Source of the DNA: Aureisphaera galaxeae
GTDB lineage: Bacteria > Bacteroidota > Bacteroidia > Flavobacteriales > Flavobacteriaceae
Length of the DNA stretch: 64,000 nt
Direction: 5' to 3'
Assembly: GCF_028561275.1 (NCBI RefSeq)
Contig: NZ_JAQQTF010000002.1
Location: 776,812-840,811, forward strand
A program made the translations under genes and the position numbers. The notes beneath the pieces were generated by a model. That model saw only the letters and a list, made by a program, of their open reading frames with translations. It searched no databases and was not told the DNA's origin. Position 1 is the first letter of the stretch. Each line of letters begins with the position of its first letter. Shown piece after piece: positions 25,170 through 32,665 of the stretch.

Positions 25170-26765
25170 CTATAAACGCAAATCCTCTTCAAAAAAATAA
25201 TCTGTTCCATCTTGCCTACAACCTGGCATAGATACACTTACTCTTATAAGGTTTTTCTGTACCATAAATTTGAGCTTGCCTTTTATTTCGGTTCTGGATT
25301 TTCCATGCGTATAAAGTTGTTCGTTGATTTTTATCCTTCCTACTACAGAATCCTTGTCGCCTTGTAATACAGTTACTTCGCTCCATAGAATAAGTTTTCC
25401 ATCCTCGGATAATTTGGACGGGATAATGGGTAGTGTTCTGGAAACCGGGGTAATCTGATTGTCCTTGATGATTGAAAAGAAAGGGGACGATGCTGTTCTA
25501 ATACCAATACTGTGAGCTGTTGGTTCACTTATCGTTACTTTGTTCCATACGGTTAGATGCTCACGCTCTTTTCCTTCTTTCTCTAGTTCTTCATCGAGTA
25601 AGTAGGCCGCGTAGATTGCTGCACCCCTAGCTACAGCTAAATTCATTGTAGCTTGTTGCCTAATCTTCTTTTCCCCGAACTTTTCGATTAGGATGTTTTT
25701 GAAAAGAGGAATTTTACTGGATCCTCCTGTTAACAAAACAGCACTTATAGCATCGCTTTTTAAGTTTGCCTTGTGCAGAACACTGTCTACCAACAGTTCT
25801 ATTTTTTTCCCATAATCCACAGAAGCTTCATTTTTACTGAGGCTTTTTTCAAAATCTTTAACCTTTACCTGTAAATCGATGGTTGGCATATCTGCCGATT
25901 GAGAAGGAATGATCAATGAACTTTCATTGGCTACGGATAGCATCTCCTTTAAGCTGGTAATTTCGGGGATGGTCTTCTTTAGTGCTCTGGCTTTTGACTT
26001 TTCATCCAAAGTGTTGATATTAAAATCAACTTCATCAAGCACCCAATCCATAAGACACTTGTCGAAATCTTCACCTCCCAAACGAGCATCCCCATCTACA
26101 GAAAGTACATTGAAATCTATGGTATTGTTTGTCTGGTTTAGTTTGAAAATAGTGAGATCGAAAGTTCCGCCTCCCAAATCGAAGATCAAGAAGTTTTGAT
26201 CTACCATGTCATTGCCATGGTTATTAAATGCAAAATCCAATCCAGCCGCAATAGGTTCAGGTACCAAGCCTAGAAACATAGTCTCAGGGTTCTCTAAACG
26301 ATCTTTGTACAAATCTTTCAAGGCTGAAAGAGCTGCTTTTTTTGTGTTAACAAACTGGGGTTGCTTAAAATAGTAAGGTACTGTTACCACTAATCCTTTT
26401 GGGGTATAACCACCTGGATTTTCAATCGATTCAGCGGTTTGTAGTAGCTTCTTTAGAATTTCTGCAGAAATATCCATGGGACTAAAGTCATACCCTTCTA
26501 TGTTAAACCGATGATTTGCATCATCCATATAACGTTTTACAGCCCAAATGGCATTATCGGGACTTATTACCCCTTTTTGAAGCGCACTTTTTCCGACCAT
26601 AAAAGAAACCTCTTTCCCCTCTATTTCTACAAATACCTTAGAGGCTAATGTGTCACTGGTTTCACTGGCAATGTTATAGGTTTCACTCCCTATAAATCCA
26701 TTGTCATTTCTCCACTTCGAAATGGCACTATATGTGGTTCCTAAATCTATTCCAATTGGATGCAT
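25170..26765 (-). CDS. Lidless Hsp70-like ATPase (B)
   Basis: A 531-aa Hsp70 with GIDLGTTYSAIS at residue 4, WAVKRYMDD, VPEPIAAG, FDLGGGTFDLT and LLTGGSSKIP, followed by the linker-like phrase ISEPTAHSIGI and a beta substrate-binding domain that runs to the C-terminus. The helical lid is missing. The DnaK autophosphorylation position is alanine (GDARLGG). It pairs with Hsp70 C, 6 nt downstream; compared with C it keeps the canonical GTTYS loop. It starts 1 nt after the stop of the 445-aa helical protein, so the genes are tightly coupled. Confidence 0.93.
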   Translation of the reverse strand: MHPIGIDLGTTYSAISKWRNDNGFIGSETYNIASETSDTLASKVFVEIEGKEVSFMVGKSALQKGVISPDNAIWAVKRYMDDANHRFNIEGYDFSPMDISAEILKKLLQTAESIENPGGYTPKGLVVTVPYYFKQPQFVNTKKAALSALKDLYKDRLENPETMFLGLVPEPIAAGLDFAFNNHGNDMVDQNFLIFDLGGGTFDLTIFKLNQTNNTIDFNVLSVDGDARLGGEDFDKCLMDWVLDEVDFNINTLDEKSKARALKKTIPEITSLKEMLSVANESSLIIPSQSADMPTIDLQVKVKDFEKSLSKNEASVDYGKKIELLVDSVLHKANLKSDAISAVLLTGGSSKIPLFKNILIEKFGEKKIRQQATMNLAVARGAAIYAAYLLDEELEKEGKEREHLTVWNKVTISEPTAHSIGIRTASSPFFSIIKDNQITPVSRTLPIIPSKLSEDGKLILWSEVTVLQGDKDSVVGRIKINEQLYTHGKSRTEIKGKLKFMVQKNLIRVSVSMPGCRQDGTDYFFEEDLRL

Positions 26766-26766
26766 A

Positions 26767-28104
26767 TTAAGATGTTTTTGATTTGTTAAGTACTACCGTG
26801 ACTTCAGTTTGCAGCAGGATATATTGAGGATTTAGCTCTTTTGGGTCTGCTGGGATTATTTCGGACATTGGAGTGTAGGCCTGATAGTCTCCCATAAGCC
26901 TGAAACCAGTAGTTTCTACATTTTTAATGGTATCATTTTCCAATTCATCATCTGGTTCCCCTCCGCCTTGAGGAAGATGGAAGTGATAGTTGTATGTATC
27001 TCCACGGTTACAGTCAATGGGACAGATATGAAGTACATTCTTCAAATATGTAAGGAATAAATGAGTAATTTCCTTAAACAAAGCATCCCAAGCTTCAATG
27101 AAGTCCTGTTCTTCTTCCGTTATGGAAGAAGTTTTGAGACCAAAGTTCTTATGGCTGTTTTGAACTTCGTTATATACCTTAAAAAGTCTCTTCAGATATT
27201 CTTTATAGGCATTAAAAATGCTTTCGGAGGCAGATTCTATTTCTTTAATTGTCTTTACATTGTTTGTGCTCCAGCTATCAGATGCTTTTTGTACTACTTT
27301 ACTTTCTATAGGTGTTTGGCCAATTGGGGAAGGGTGTTGTAATTCTGTTTGCAATAATTTTTGGGAACCAATGGTTTTCGATAACAGCAAAATCAATTCC
27401 TTTCTACTTCGATCCAACTGTTTGAAAGACAGGGAAAATGTATTGTTCAATACTTCTTTGGCAAAACTGTTTACAAGTGAAGTGGGGCCTATTGATGATA
27501 AAGAATAATCCAATTCGGCTGTTCTTCTCACACTGGCATTTCCGTATGAGTATGCAATCTCATTGGAAGGAACCTCTTTAACTGACATGAGTTCTTTACC
27601 GAAGTCTTCAAATAATATTTGGTTGTCCTCCTCTTTAGTATGTAACGGAAGAAAGAATACGCGTTTGGATTTTTGAATGTTGTATTCCTCTTTTTCCAAA
27701 AGTTCCCCAAAACCATAGACAATTTCGTTATCAAATGTATTTGCTAGAACGTGAATGTAATCTACCCATTTGTTGAACTTGTATTTGGCATTACTAAATT
27801 GTTCTTTCTGTTCATTGAAATATTCCATTTCGTTTTCATTGTACTGGTACGAATCCAGGAAGGGCTTTTCTAAAGAACTAATGGTATCCTCCAAATTCCC
27901 TACTCGTAAATTCGAAGCACTTGCTTGATCATGTGTTTCAGTTTCATCTTCTGATATATCAGTATCATCGGTTCCTTGCTTTTTTGGAATGCCCTCTTCG
28001 GCAGCTTCTTCGATTTGACGAATATCGGAGTCTGGTTTACTTTCCAGAAGTCTATCCAATTTATCGTTCATCTCTTCTAGAAGCGATAGGTGTTTATTTC
28101 GCAT
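26767..28104 (-). CDS. Helical cytoplasmic protein, possible Hsp70 cofactor
   Basis: A 445-aa protein with no signal peptide or membrane segment and no family I can name. It opens with a short coiled coil (LLEEMNDKLDRLLE), has an acidic linker (about 35-65), then long helices to about residue 370 and a C-terminal beta-like section ending ILLQTEVTVVLN. That layout (helices, then a small beta wing) is what a GrpE-type exchange factor has, but no GrpE signature is present, so this is a guess. It sits between Hsp70 D (4 nt) and Hsp70 B (1 nt), which strongly suggests a partner of these ATPases. No J-domain HPD motif is seen. Confidence 0.75.
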   Translation of the reverse strand: MRNKHLSLLEEMNDKLDRLLESKPDSDIRQIEEAAEEGIPKKQGTDDTDISEDETETHDQASASNLRVGNLEDTISSLEKPFLDSYQYNENEMEYFNEQKEQFSNAKYKFNKWVDYIHVLANTFDNEIVYGFGELLEKEEYNIQKSKRVFFLPLHTKEEDNQILFEDFGKELMSVKEVPSNEIAYSYGNASVRRTAELDYSLSSIGPTSLVNSFAKEVLNNTFSLSFKQLDRSRKELILLLSKTIGSQKLLQTELQHPSPIGQTPIESKVVQKASDSWSTNNVKTIKEIESASESIFNAYKEYLKRLFKVYNEVQNSHKNFGLKTSSITEEEQDFIEAWDALFKEITHLFLTYLKNVLHICPIDCNRGDTYNYHFHLPQGGGEPDDELENDTIKNVETTGFRLMGDYQAYTPMSEIIPADPKELNPQYILLQTEVTVVLNKSKTS

Positions 28105-28108
28105 CTCG

Positions 28109-29818
28109 TTATAATTTTATTTCTACATTGGCAGTAGCTCCTGTGTTTACAATTTTTGCAGTAACGGCAAGCGTATCGTCTTGATCTATTGAAAAGGTGA
28201 CTTCAATAGGTTCTTGTCCTTTGGCAGCTTTAGGAATTCCGGTCAACCTAAAATCACCTATACAATCAAAAATTCTACTGTCGTCCACTTTTTCGTTGAT
28301 GTAATGTTTTCTAGCTAGGGTTCTTTCTCCTTTATCCCCTGTAACATCAATATGTTGTGTTTTGTAAATAGTAATGTTAACAGTTTCCTGCTGCTCTTGG
28401 TTGTAGTAGGTTTTTGTTTTGGTAATCCCTTCCGAAATAGGTAGGTCCTTTTCCACCAAGAGGCTAAACTCTGCACCTTCTATTTCTATCCCCAAATGAT
28501 GGTTGGTTGTTCTATCAATTTCAATTTCACTTGGGTCATTACCAGAAGGAACACTAGCCCCATAAAAGGCAGCGCCCCGAGAAACAATAACATCTACATT
28601 TTTGGCAGCAAAAGGGGTTTTTCCTAATGTTTCGACAGTTTCTTTTATCCAATCCGCTTTCGTGGAGCCTCCTACCAAAATCACCCTATTAATATCTTCC
28701 ATCCCCAATTCGGCATCCTTTAATGTGTTGACAACACATTCATTAGCTTTATCCAATAGTGGCTTTATTCTTTCTACGAAATCGTCTTTTTTTATGGTGT
28801 GCTCTAGGCTGTATTTGTTTCCATCCCCATCTTTTAAAAATTCGGGTATAATGATTTCGGATTCTTTACTGCCATTTGCCAACTCTATTTTAGCCATCTC
28901 AGATCCTTCCTTTAATTTTTGTTGTGCTACCATGAATTGTCTAGGGAGGGTTGCATTTTGATCGGATTTTAAATCAAATATGTCCAGGCCGTGCTCTTCT
29001 TTAAACTCTTCAGCCACCATTTCCATGATCACACGGTCAAAATCATCACCACCCAATTGCGCTACTCCACGTGTTGCCTTTACCGTGAATTTTGGTGCCG
29101 TATTATCTGATGATGTGGAATTTAAATGGAGGATTGTGGAATCAAAGGTTCCCCCTCCTAGGTCATATACCAAAATGGTTTGTTCCTTGTCCGCATCCTC
29201 TTCCAAGAACCCCATGTCCAATCCATAGGCAAAGGCAGCGGCAGTAGGTTCTTCAAGAATGTGGACTCCTTCGGGTTTGTCCCCATCCATAAGAGTTTCT
29301 CCTTCATTATTTTTGATCCCGAATCCAGCTTTTAAAGCGGCTTCATATACATTTTTTCTATATTGATCGGTAGTATTGGCAGGTACACAAATAACGGCCT
29401 CTTGGATATCCCCATCCAGATCAAAATCCATCTGATTAAGCACGGCATCTTTAATGGCTTTCAGGACTTGGACTGCGATATCCGTTGGTGTTAAGTCGAC
29501 ACCTTCAATTTGCTCGAACTTTTCTGCTAGATTTTTATAGGCTTCTTCCTTTTTCCATTCATTGTTTTTCATCAACGGTTTAAAAGAACTGAAGACTTCG
29601 TCTGGATTGATTAATATTTTTTGTTTGGCTTCCAGCCCCACTTTGGTATCCGTGGTTTTTTTGTCTGGAAACCAAACACAGGAGGGAATGGTAAAACGGC
29701 CTATTTCGTCCAACTTAAGGGATTGCGATTCCCCCTTACTGTATATTGCAGCACTTGAATTTGTAGTTCCTAAATCTATCCCGAGAACATATGGGCTTTT
29801 TGGCATTTCTATTTCCAT
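28109..29818 (-). CDS. Lidless DnaK-like Hsp70 (D)
   Basis: A 569-aa Hsp70, the most DnaK-like of the island: GIDLGTTNSSAA near residue 13, EEPTAAAFAYG, YDLGGGTFDST and VILVGGSTKAD, then the linker-like HHLGIEIEG and a beta substrate-binding domain ending with EVTFSIDQDDTLAVTAK, which corresponds to the last strands of the DnaK beta domain. Nothing follows that could be the lid. The autophosphorylation threonine is alanine (GVAQLGG). An insert (NNEGETLMDGDKPEG) extends the ATPase domain. It is the second gene of the long operon. Confidence 0.93.
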   Translation of the reverse strand: MEIEMPKSPYVLGIDLGTTNSSAAIYSKGESQSLKLDEIGRFTIPSCVWFPDKKTTDTKVGLEAKQKILINPDEVFSSFKPLMKNNEWKKEEAYKNLAEKFEQIEGVDLTPTDIAVQVLKAIKDAVLNQMDFDLDGDIQEAVICVPANTTDQYRKNVYEAALKAGFGIKNNEGETLMDGDKPEGVHILEEPTAAAFAYGLDMGFLEEDADKEQTILVYDLGGGTFDSTILHLNSTSSDNTAPKFTVKATRGVAQLGGDDFDRVIMEMVAEEFKEEHGLDIFDLKSDQNATLPRQFMVAQQKLKEGSEMAKIELANGSKESEIIIPEFLKDGDGNKYSLEHTIKKDDFVERIKPLLDKANECVVNTLKDAELGMEDINRVILVGGSTKADWIKETVETLGKTPFAAKNVDVIVSRGAAFYGASVPSGNDPSEIEIDRTTNHHLGIEIEGAEFSLLVEKDLPISEGITKTKTYYNQEQQETVNITIYKTQHIDVTGDKGERTLARKHYINEKVDDSRIFDCIGDFRLTGIPKAAKGQEPIEVTFSIDQDDTLAVTAKIVNTGATANVEIKL

Positions 29819-29865
29819 GGTTTTATTTGTTTTATAATGGTGTCTGTTATATTTGAATTCAATAA

Positions 29866-30123
29866 CTATATGCCGAATACTTCTTGTATCAATTGGAAAA
29901 GCATCTCTCTGAGAAATCGATTCAGCATTAGAAAAATGATGATGAGCAGTAATTTGGCCATGATTCCCGGTGATTTGCTAACCTGATAGGATATAGCTCC
30001 AAGTATCAAGGCGAATAGCAACATCCCTGCGAACCCCCTCATTTCGTACCCTTTAATCCCGCCAATAACGATTCCCATTAGGGTTAAAATATCATTGGGG
30101 ATGTACCTTCTTATGCGTCTCAT
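29866..30123 (-). CDS. Small integral membrane protein, first gene of the Hsp70-vWA operon
   Basis: An 85-aa basic, hydrophobic protein with two to three membrane helices (about 11-28, 30-48 and 56-68) and no known family. It starts with a basic MRRIRRY segment, so the N-terminus is likely cytoplasmic. It follows the operator-bearing promoter at 30206-30250 and precedes Hsp70 D by 47 nt. It may anchor the complex or be a small regulatory subunit. Confidence 0.7.
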   Translation of the reverse strand: MRRIRRYIPNDILTLMGIVIGGIKGYEMRGFAGMLLFALILGAISYQVSKSPGIMAKLLLIIIFLMLNRFLREMLFQLIQEVFGI

Positions 30124-30205
30124 GCTACTATGGTTATGCCTCCGTAACTTCTTGAAATCGATGCGTGTAACTAGGTGTTTTAAAGCTATTTTATCGCTGG
30201 TCTTT

Positions 30206-30213
30206 CAAACTTA
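30206..30213 (-). promoter_or_regulatory. -7 element of the long Hsp70-vWA operon
   Basis: On the minus strand the sequence is TAAGTTTG, a perfect match to TAnnTTTG. Transcription would start near 30199, leaving a leader of about 75 nt before the first gene at 30123. The palindrome at 30235-30250 covers the place where the -33 element would lie. Confidence 0.65.
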
Positions 30214-30234
30214 GAAAGAAGAAGGATTTTTATT

Positions 30235-30250
30235 TTACGGTTTTCCGTAA
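30235..30250. promoter_or_regulatory. Palindromic operator TTACGG-N4-CCGTAA (copy 1)
   Basis: A perfect 6+4+6 inverted repeat with spacer TTTT. Its near edge is 21 nt upstream of the -7 box of the long operon. The same repeat occurs before the other transcription unit of the island with identical spacing, so it is probably the binding site of the island's own regulator. Confidence 0.7.
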
Positions 30251-30291
30251 TTGAATCGAGGTTTTAAAAAATGAAAGGGGTTTTATATAGA

Positions 30292-30954
30292 TTACTTCCA
30301 TTTTTTACTCCTAAGGGAACTCCGTATGGCCCGGATGGTGTTTTCGGCATCGGTAACATTGAATTTACCTTCAATTCCATCAATGGCTTCATAATCTGAT
30401 AGTGGCATCTCAAATTGTGAGCTTCCACGTGTGGTGATTATAAATTTTTTGGAAACGTTGTATTGTTTTGGGACTCCCTTGATAAAGAGCTTTATTAAAG
30501 GCACTTTGTAAAATATTTTTTGTGTAGGACTTAACCACTCTTTGGTTTTAGAAATTTCCTTGGTTTCTAAGGAGACCACCTCTTTGTAGAAATAGGTCCA
30601 GGTACATTCATTCAGGGCATTCTCCGTAATGGGATCGAACACACATTGGTAAATGATGATTTCATGCTGTGTAAAATTTAAAATAGTGGCAACTATGGGG
30701 ATGTATCTAATATAGCCGTCTTTGCCTACCTTGTAGTTTATTTCGGCTCCTGCATAGTCATACACTTTAAGACCATAAATAATCCTTGTTTTACTTACAC
30801 AATCCTTCTCATGTAAAAGGGTTTTTTCCAAAGCCCTATCGTGAAGAGGATTCATGGCTTTTTTAATTAACGTATCGAATTCTTGATCCGTTATTTTTTT
30901 TGTTAAGGCGTTTTTAGAAAAATAATTCTTGATTTTCTTTCCATTGGGTGTCAT
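30292..30954 (-). CDS. Unknown protein with PH-like region
   Basis: A 220-aa soluble protein of unknown family. Residues around 75-130 alternate strands in a pattern seen in bacterial PH-like domains (a tyrosine-rich YIPIVATILNFT, then IIIYQCVFD, then a TYFYKEVVSLET strand), which often bind membranes or partner proteins. The C-terminus forms a helix rich in arginine and lysine (AIRSSLRSKKWK). It is translated with the upstream HTH/TPR gene (27-nt gap) and lies before the promoter of the main operon. PH-like is a pattern guess. Confidence 0.65.
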   Translation of the reverse strand: MTPNGKKIKNYFSKNALTKKITDQEFDTLIKKAMNPLHDRALEKTLLHEKDCVSKTRIIYGLKVYDYAGAEINYKVGKDGYIRYIPIVATILNFTQHEIIIYQCVFDPITENALNECTWTYFYKEVVSLETKEISKTKEWLSPTQKIFYKVPLIKLFIKGVPKQYNVSKKFIITTRGSSQFEMPLSDYEAIDGIEGKFNVTDAENTIRAIRSSLRSKKWK

Positions 30955-30981
30955 GGCTATTTGTTTTATGGATTGGACTAT

Positions 30982-31881
30982 CTATGGACATTCAAAATCA
31001 TGCGGGGATATATCCAACAGTTGATAGATCCTCTTTTCTTCAATCTCATCTTCCGCAAGGTTTTTTAGCTCATTGGGTTTGTAACCTATAGGGGCCATTA
31101 AACCTTGTCGCTTGTAAAAATCTTCTTTAATGATACATTGCAGAAGGTAGAATTTTCTTTTGTGTGGATTTAAGTCCAGTGCTGTTCCTAGATGTGACCG
31201 AATTTCTTGTATTTCATCTATGCTAAGGCGAAAGGGGCACTTCCCATTGAATTTGGCAAGGGCTAAATTGTAATAGTACTCTTCGTTTATTGGGTTTAGT
31301 TCTATACACTGCAATAGGTTTTCTACTGCTTTATCATATGACCCCCACTTTAAGTATAGTACACCAAGCCAAAAAATGAATATGGGATCCTTCCTCTTGA
31401 CAACCTTTTTTCTTGTTAAAGCATCGATGTGTTGAAACACTTCATTTTTGCTCAATTTGGAGATTATTTCGTATGAAAACTTTTCTTCCCTCTTACCCCC
31501 CTTATTTCCAGTCCTATAAATGATTAGGTCAGCAGTTTTGTATTTATTGCCTACTACAGCATTTTTGACTTTGTCCACAAAAGCTTCATAACTCTCGAAA
31601 CCAATGAAAAAAGCTAACCCATTCATTTTTTTCTTTGCGTAAGTTAATGGAGCAGAACCAACGTAACTTTCTCTATAATTTCTTAAGGTTGTCCATCCTA
31701 TTGTACTATAGTCGTCTTCATTTTCTGGAATTACCTTTTTTACTTTTCTTGAGATACGCTCAAACCCCCCTTTCTTATAGTCCTTGAATAGCTTTTTGGG
31801 TGATGATTTTAAGTCTTCCGATATGACCTCATCCATAAAAACTTTAAACATTGCTAACTGAGCGTCACCGAGATTTTTCAT
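30982..31881 (-). CDS. Probable HTH-like and TPR protein, candidate island regulator
   Basis: A 299-aa soluble protein. Residues 1-105 contain the phrase STIGWTTLRNY ... LAFFIGFESYEAFV, which resembles a helix-turn-helix-like N-terminal module that I recall from many Bacteroidota proteins (pattern 'TL..LA.YLGF.S...F'). Residues 160-250 hold TPR-like helices (FWLGVLYLKWGSYDKAVENL and YYNLALAKF). The gene is first in its unit and has the palindromic operator 55 nt upstream of its start, so autoregulation is plausible. DNA binding itself is not proven by the sequence. Confidence 0.7.
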   Translation of the reverse strand: MKNLGDAQLAMFKVFMDEVISEDLKSSPKKLFKDYKKGGFERISRKVKKVIPENEDDYSTIGWTTLRNYRESYVGSAPLTYAKKKMNGLAFFIGFESYEAFVDKVKNAVVGNKYKTADLIIYRTGNKGGKREEKFSYEIISKLSKNEVFQHIDALTRKKVVKRKDPIFIFWLGVLYLKWGSYDKAVENLLQCIELNPINEEYYYNLALAKFNGKCPFRLSIDEIQEIRSHLGTALDLNPHKRKFYLLQCIIKEDFYKRQGLMAPIGYKPNELKNLAEDEIEEKRIYQLLDISPHDFECP

Positions 31882-31906
31882 TTTTTCCTATTAAGAATAG
31901 ACTTTG

Positions 31907-31914
31907 TCAATTTA
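31907..31914 (-). promoter_or_regulatory. Probable -7 element of the HTH/TPR gene
   Basis: TAAATTGA on the minus strand matches TAnnTTTG except in the last two bases. It is supported mainly by its position: 21 nt from the operator, exactly as in the second island promoter, and 25 nt before the start codon at 31881. Confidence 0.45.
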
Positions 31915-31935
31915 GCTAAGTCTCATCTTTCCCTA

Positions 31936-31951
31936 TTACGGAAAGCCGTAA
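31936..31951. promoter_or_regulatory. Palindromic operator TTACGG-N4-CCGTAA (copy 2)
   Basis: Perfect 6-bp arms with spacer AAAG, in the divergent region between the island and the + strand lipoprotein gene. It is identical in both arms to the copy at 30235-30250; only the 4-nt spacer differs. Confidence 0.7.
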
Positions 31952-32000
31952 ATACTTTATACTAGGAAAGGGAGGTATTTTCAATCTCTATCTAAGCATG

Positions 32001-32052
32001 AAAAGTGTCAATAAAAGGGTTTGTGTCAATTGACACCATTGACACTTTTTTT
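32001..32052. promoter_or_regulatory. Four nested GTGTCAA boxes (two direct, two inverted)
   Basis: GTGTCAA occurs at 32005 and 32023, and its complement TTGACAC at 32030 and 32039. The middle two form a perfect 14-bp palindrome (GTGTCAATTGACAC, 32023-32036); the outer two, with flanking A and T, form a 12-bp stem (32001-32012 with 32038-32049) followed by seven T. It could be a compound operator in the divergent promoter region or an unusual terminator/insulator on the + strand. Confidence 0.6.
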
Positions 32053-32255
32053 ATGTAAACATTTGCAATGTAGTTGTCTAGAAAGCTACAACCGAAGTTC
32101 GAAGTAGTATTTGCTTAATCTTGGAGAAGGGGTTCAAGCAAATCTACTAACCGACTTCATTCTTCTCCAGAAACCCAAAGCGCTTTGGTTAAACCGAGCT
32201 ATACACCTAAAACAAGGTGCAGGAAATTCTTTATCAAAATTTAAAATAAACAATA

Positions 32256-32549
32256 ATGAAAAATTTAAAATATATAATAGCCCTATTTGTTTGTATATCA
32301 TTCTATAACTGTACTCAAGAACCTATTGAAGATGTACGCAAATGTGAAATCAGATGCCACGATGATCACACAAACTATCCACTTGAAGAAGTACGGAAAT
32401 GCGAAATCGAATACCGAGATGATCGCACAAATTGTCCACTTGAAGAAGTGCAGAAATGTGAAATTGAATATCACGATGATCACGAAAACTGTCCCCAAAA
32501 AACTACGGGAGAAGATGGTGGTGGTGATTTAGGGGATGGCGAGAATTAA
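32256..32549 (+). CDS. Small Cys/His-rich lipoprotein with three 19-residue repeats
   Basis: A 97-aa lipoprotein: signal MKNLKYIIALFVCISFYNC with the lipobox cysteine at 19. Three tandem 19-residue units follow, each with the pattern E-V-[RQ]-K-C-E-I-x-[YC]-x-D-D-x-x-N-x-P, and the chain ends in a Gly/Asp-rich acidic tail. At DNA level the repeats are 57 nt each (32328-32384, 32385-32441, 32442-32498). Regular Cys, His and Asp residues could bind metal. Exposed at the membrane. It precedes the 39-aa peptide gene and a sensor kinase. No known family. Confidence 0.75.
   Translation: MKNLKYIIALFVCISFYNCTQEPIEDVRKCEIRCHDDHTNYPLEEVRKCEIEYRDDRTNCPLEEVQKCEIEYHDDHENCPQKTTGEDGGGDLGDGEN
32328..32498 (+). 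repeat. Three tandem 57-bp in-frame repeats
   Basis: Units begin with GAAGATGTACG, GAAGAAGTACG and GAAGAAGTGCAG and are spaced exactly 57 bp. They differ by a handful of substitutions, mostly synonymous or conservative, so the copies are retained under coding constraint. They encode the repeats of the lipoprotein. Confidence 0.85.
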
Positions 32550-32665
32550 TATCCTTTAATTGTATAACAGGGAAGAGCTTTTTATAAGCTCTTCTCTAAA
32601 AAACTAAAAATTAGTTATCGGGTTGAGCCATATAAAATGTATTATTAACTTAAAAGTCCGAGAAC

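Larger units (their letters stand above)
31882..32255. other. Divergent intergenic region between the island and the signalling genes
   Basis: A 374-bp, AT-rich region without a convincing gene. It contains the -7 box and palindrome of the HTH/TPR gene, the GTGTCAA box cluster, and about 200 bp (32053-32255) in which I see no further structure apart from short inverted repeats (GTAGTTGTCTAGAAAGCTAC region). No integrase, IS end or duplicated tRNA end is visible. Confidence 0.6.

Noticed and set aside
14897-29818. Island Hsp70s as the housekeeping dnaK
   Set aside because: Five related genes in one operon, no lid, no grpE or dnaJ alongside.
13455-31881. Prophage or conjugative element
   Set aside because: No integrase, terminase, capsid, relaxase or transfer genes were seen.
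32111-32308. Small plus-strand open frame before the lipoprotein
   Set aside because: Overlaps the lipoprotein start in another frame, has no recognisable domain and no promoter.
32328-32498. Regular repeats of 57 bp as a CRISPR array
   Set aside because: Units are adjacent with no spacers, are in frame and encode a protein repeat; no cas genes nearby.
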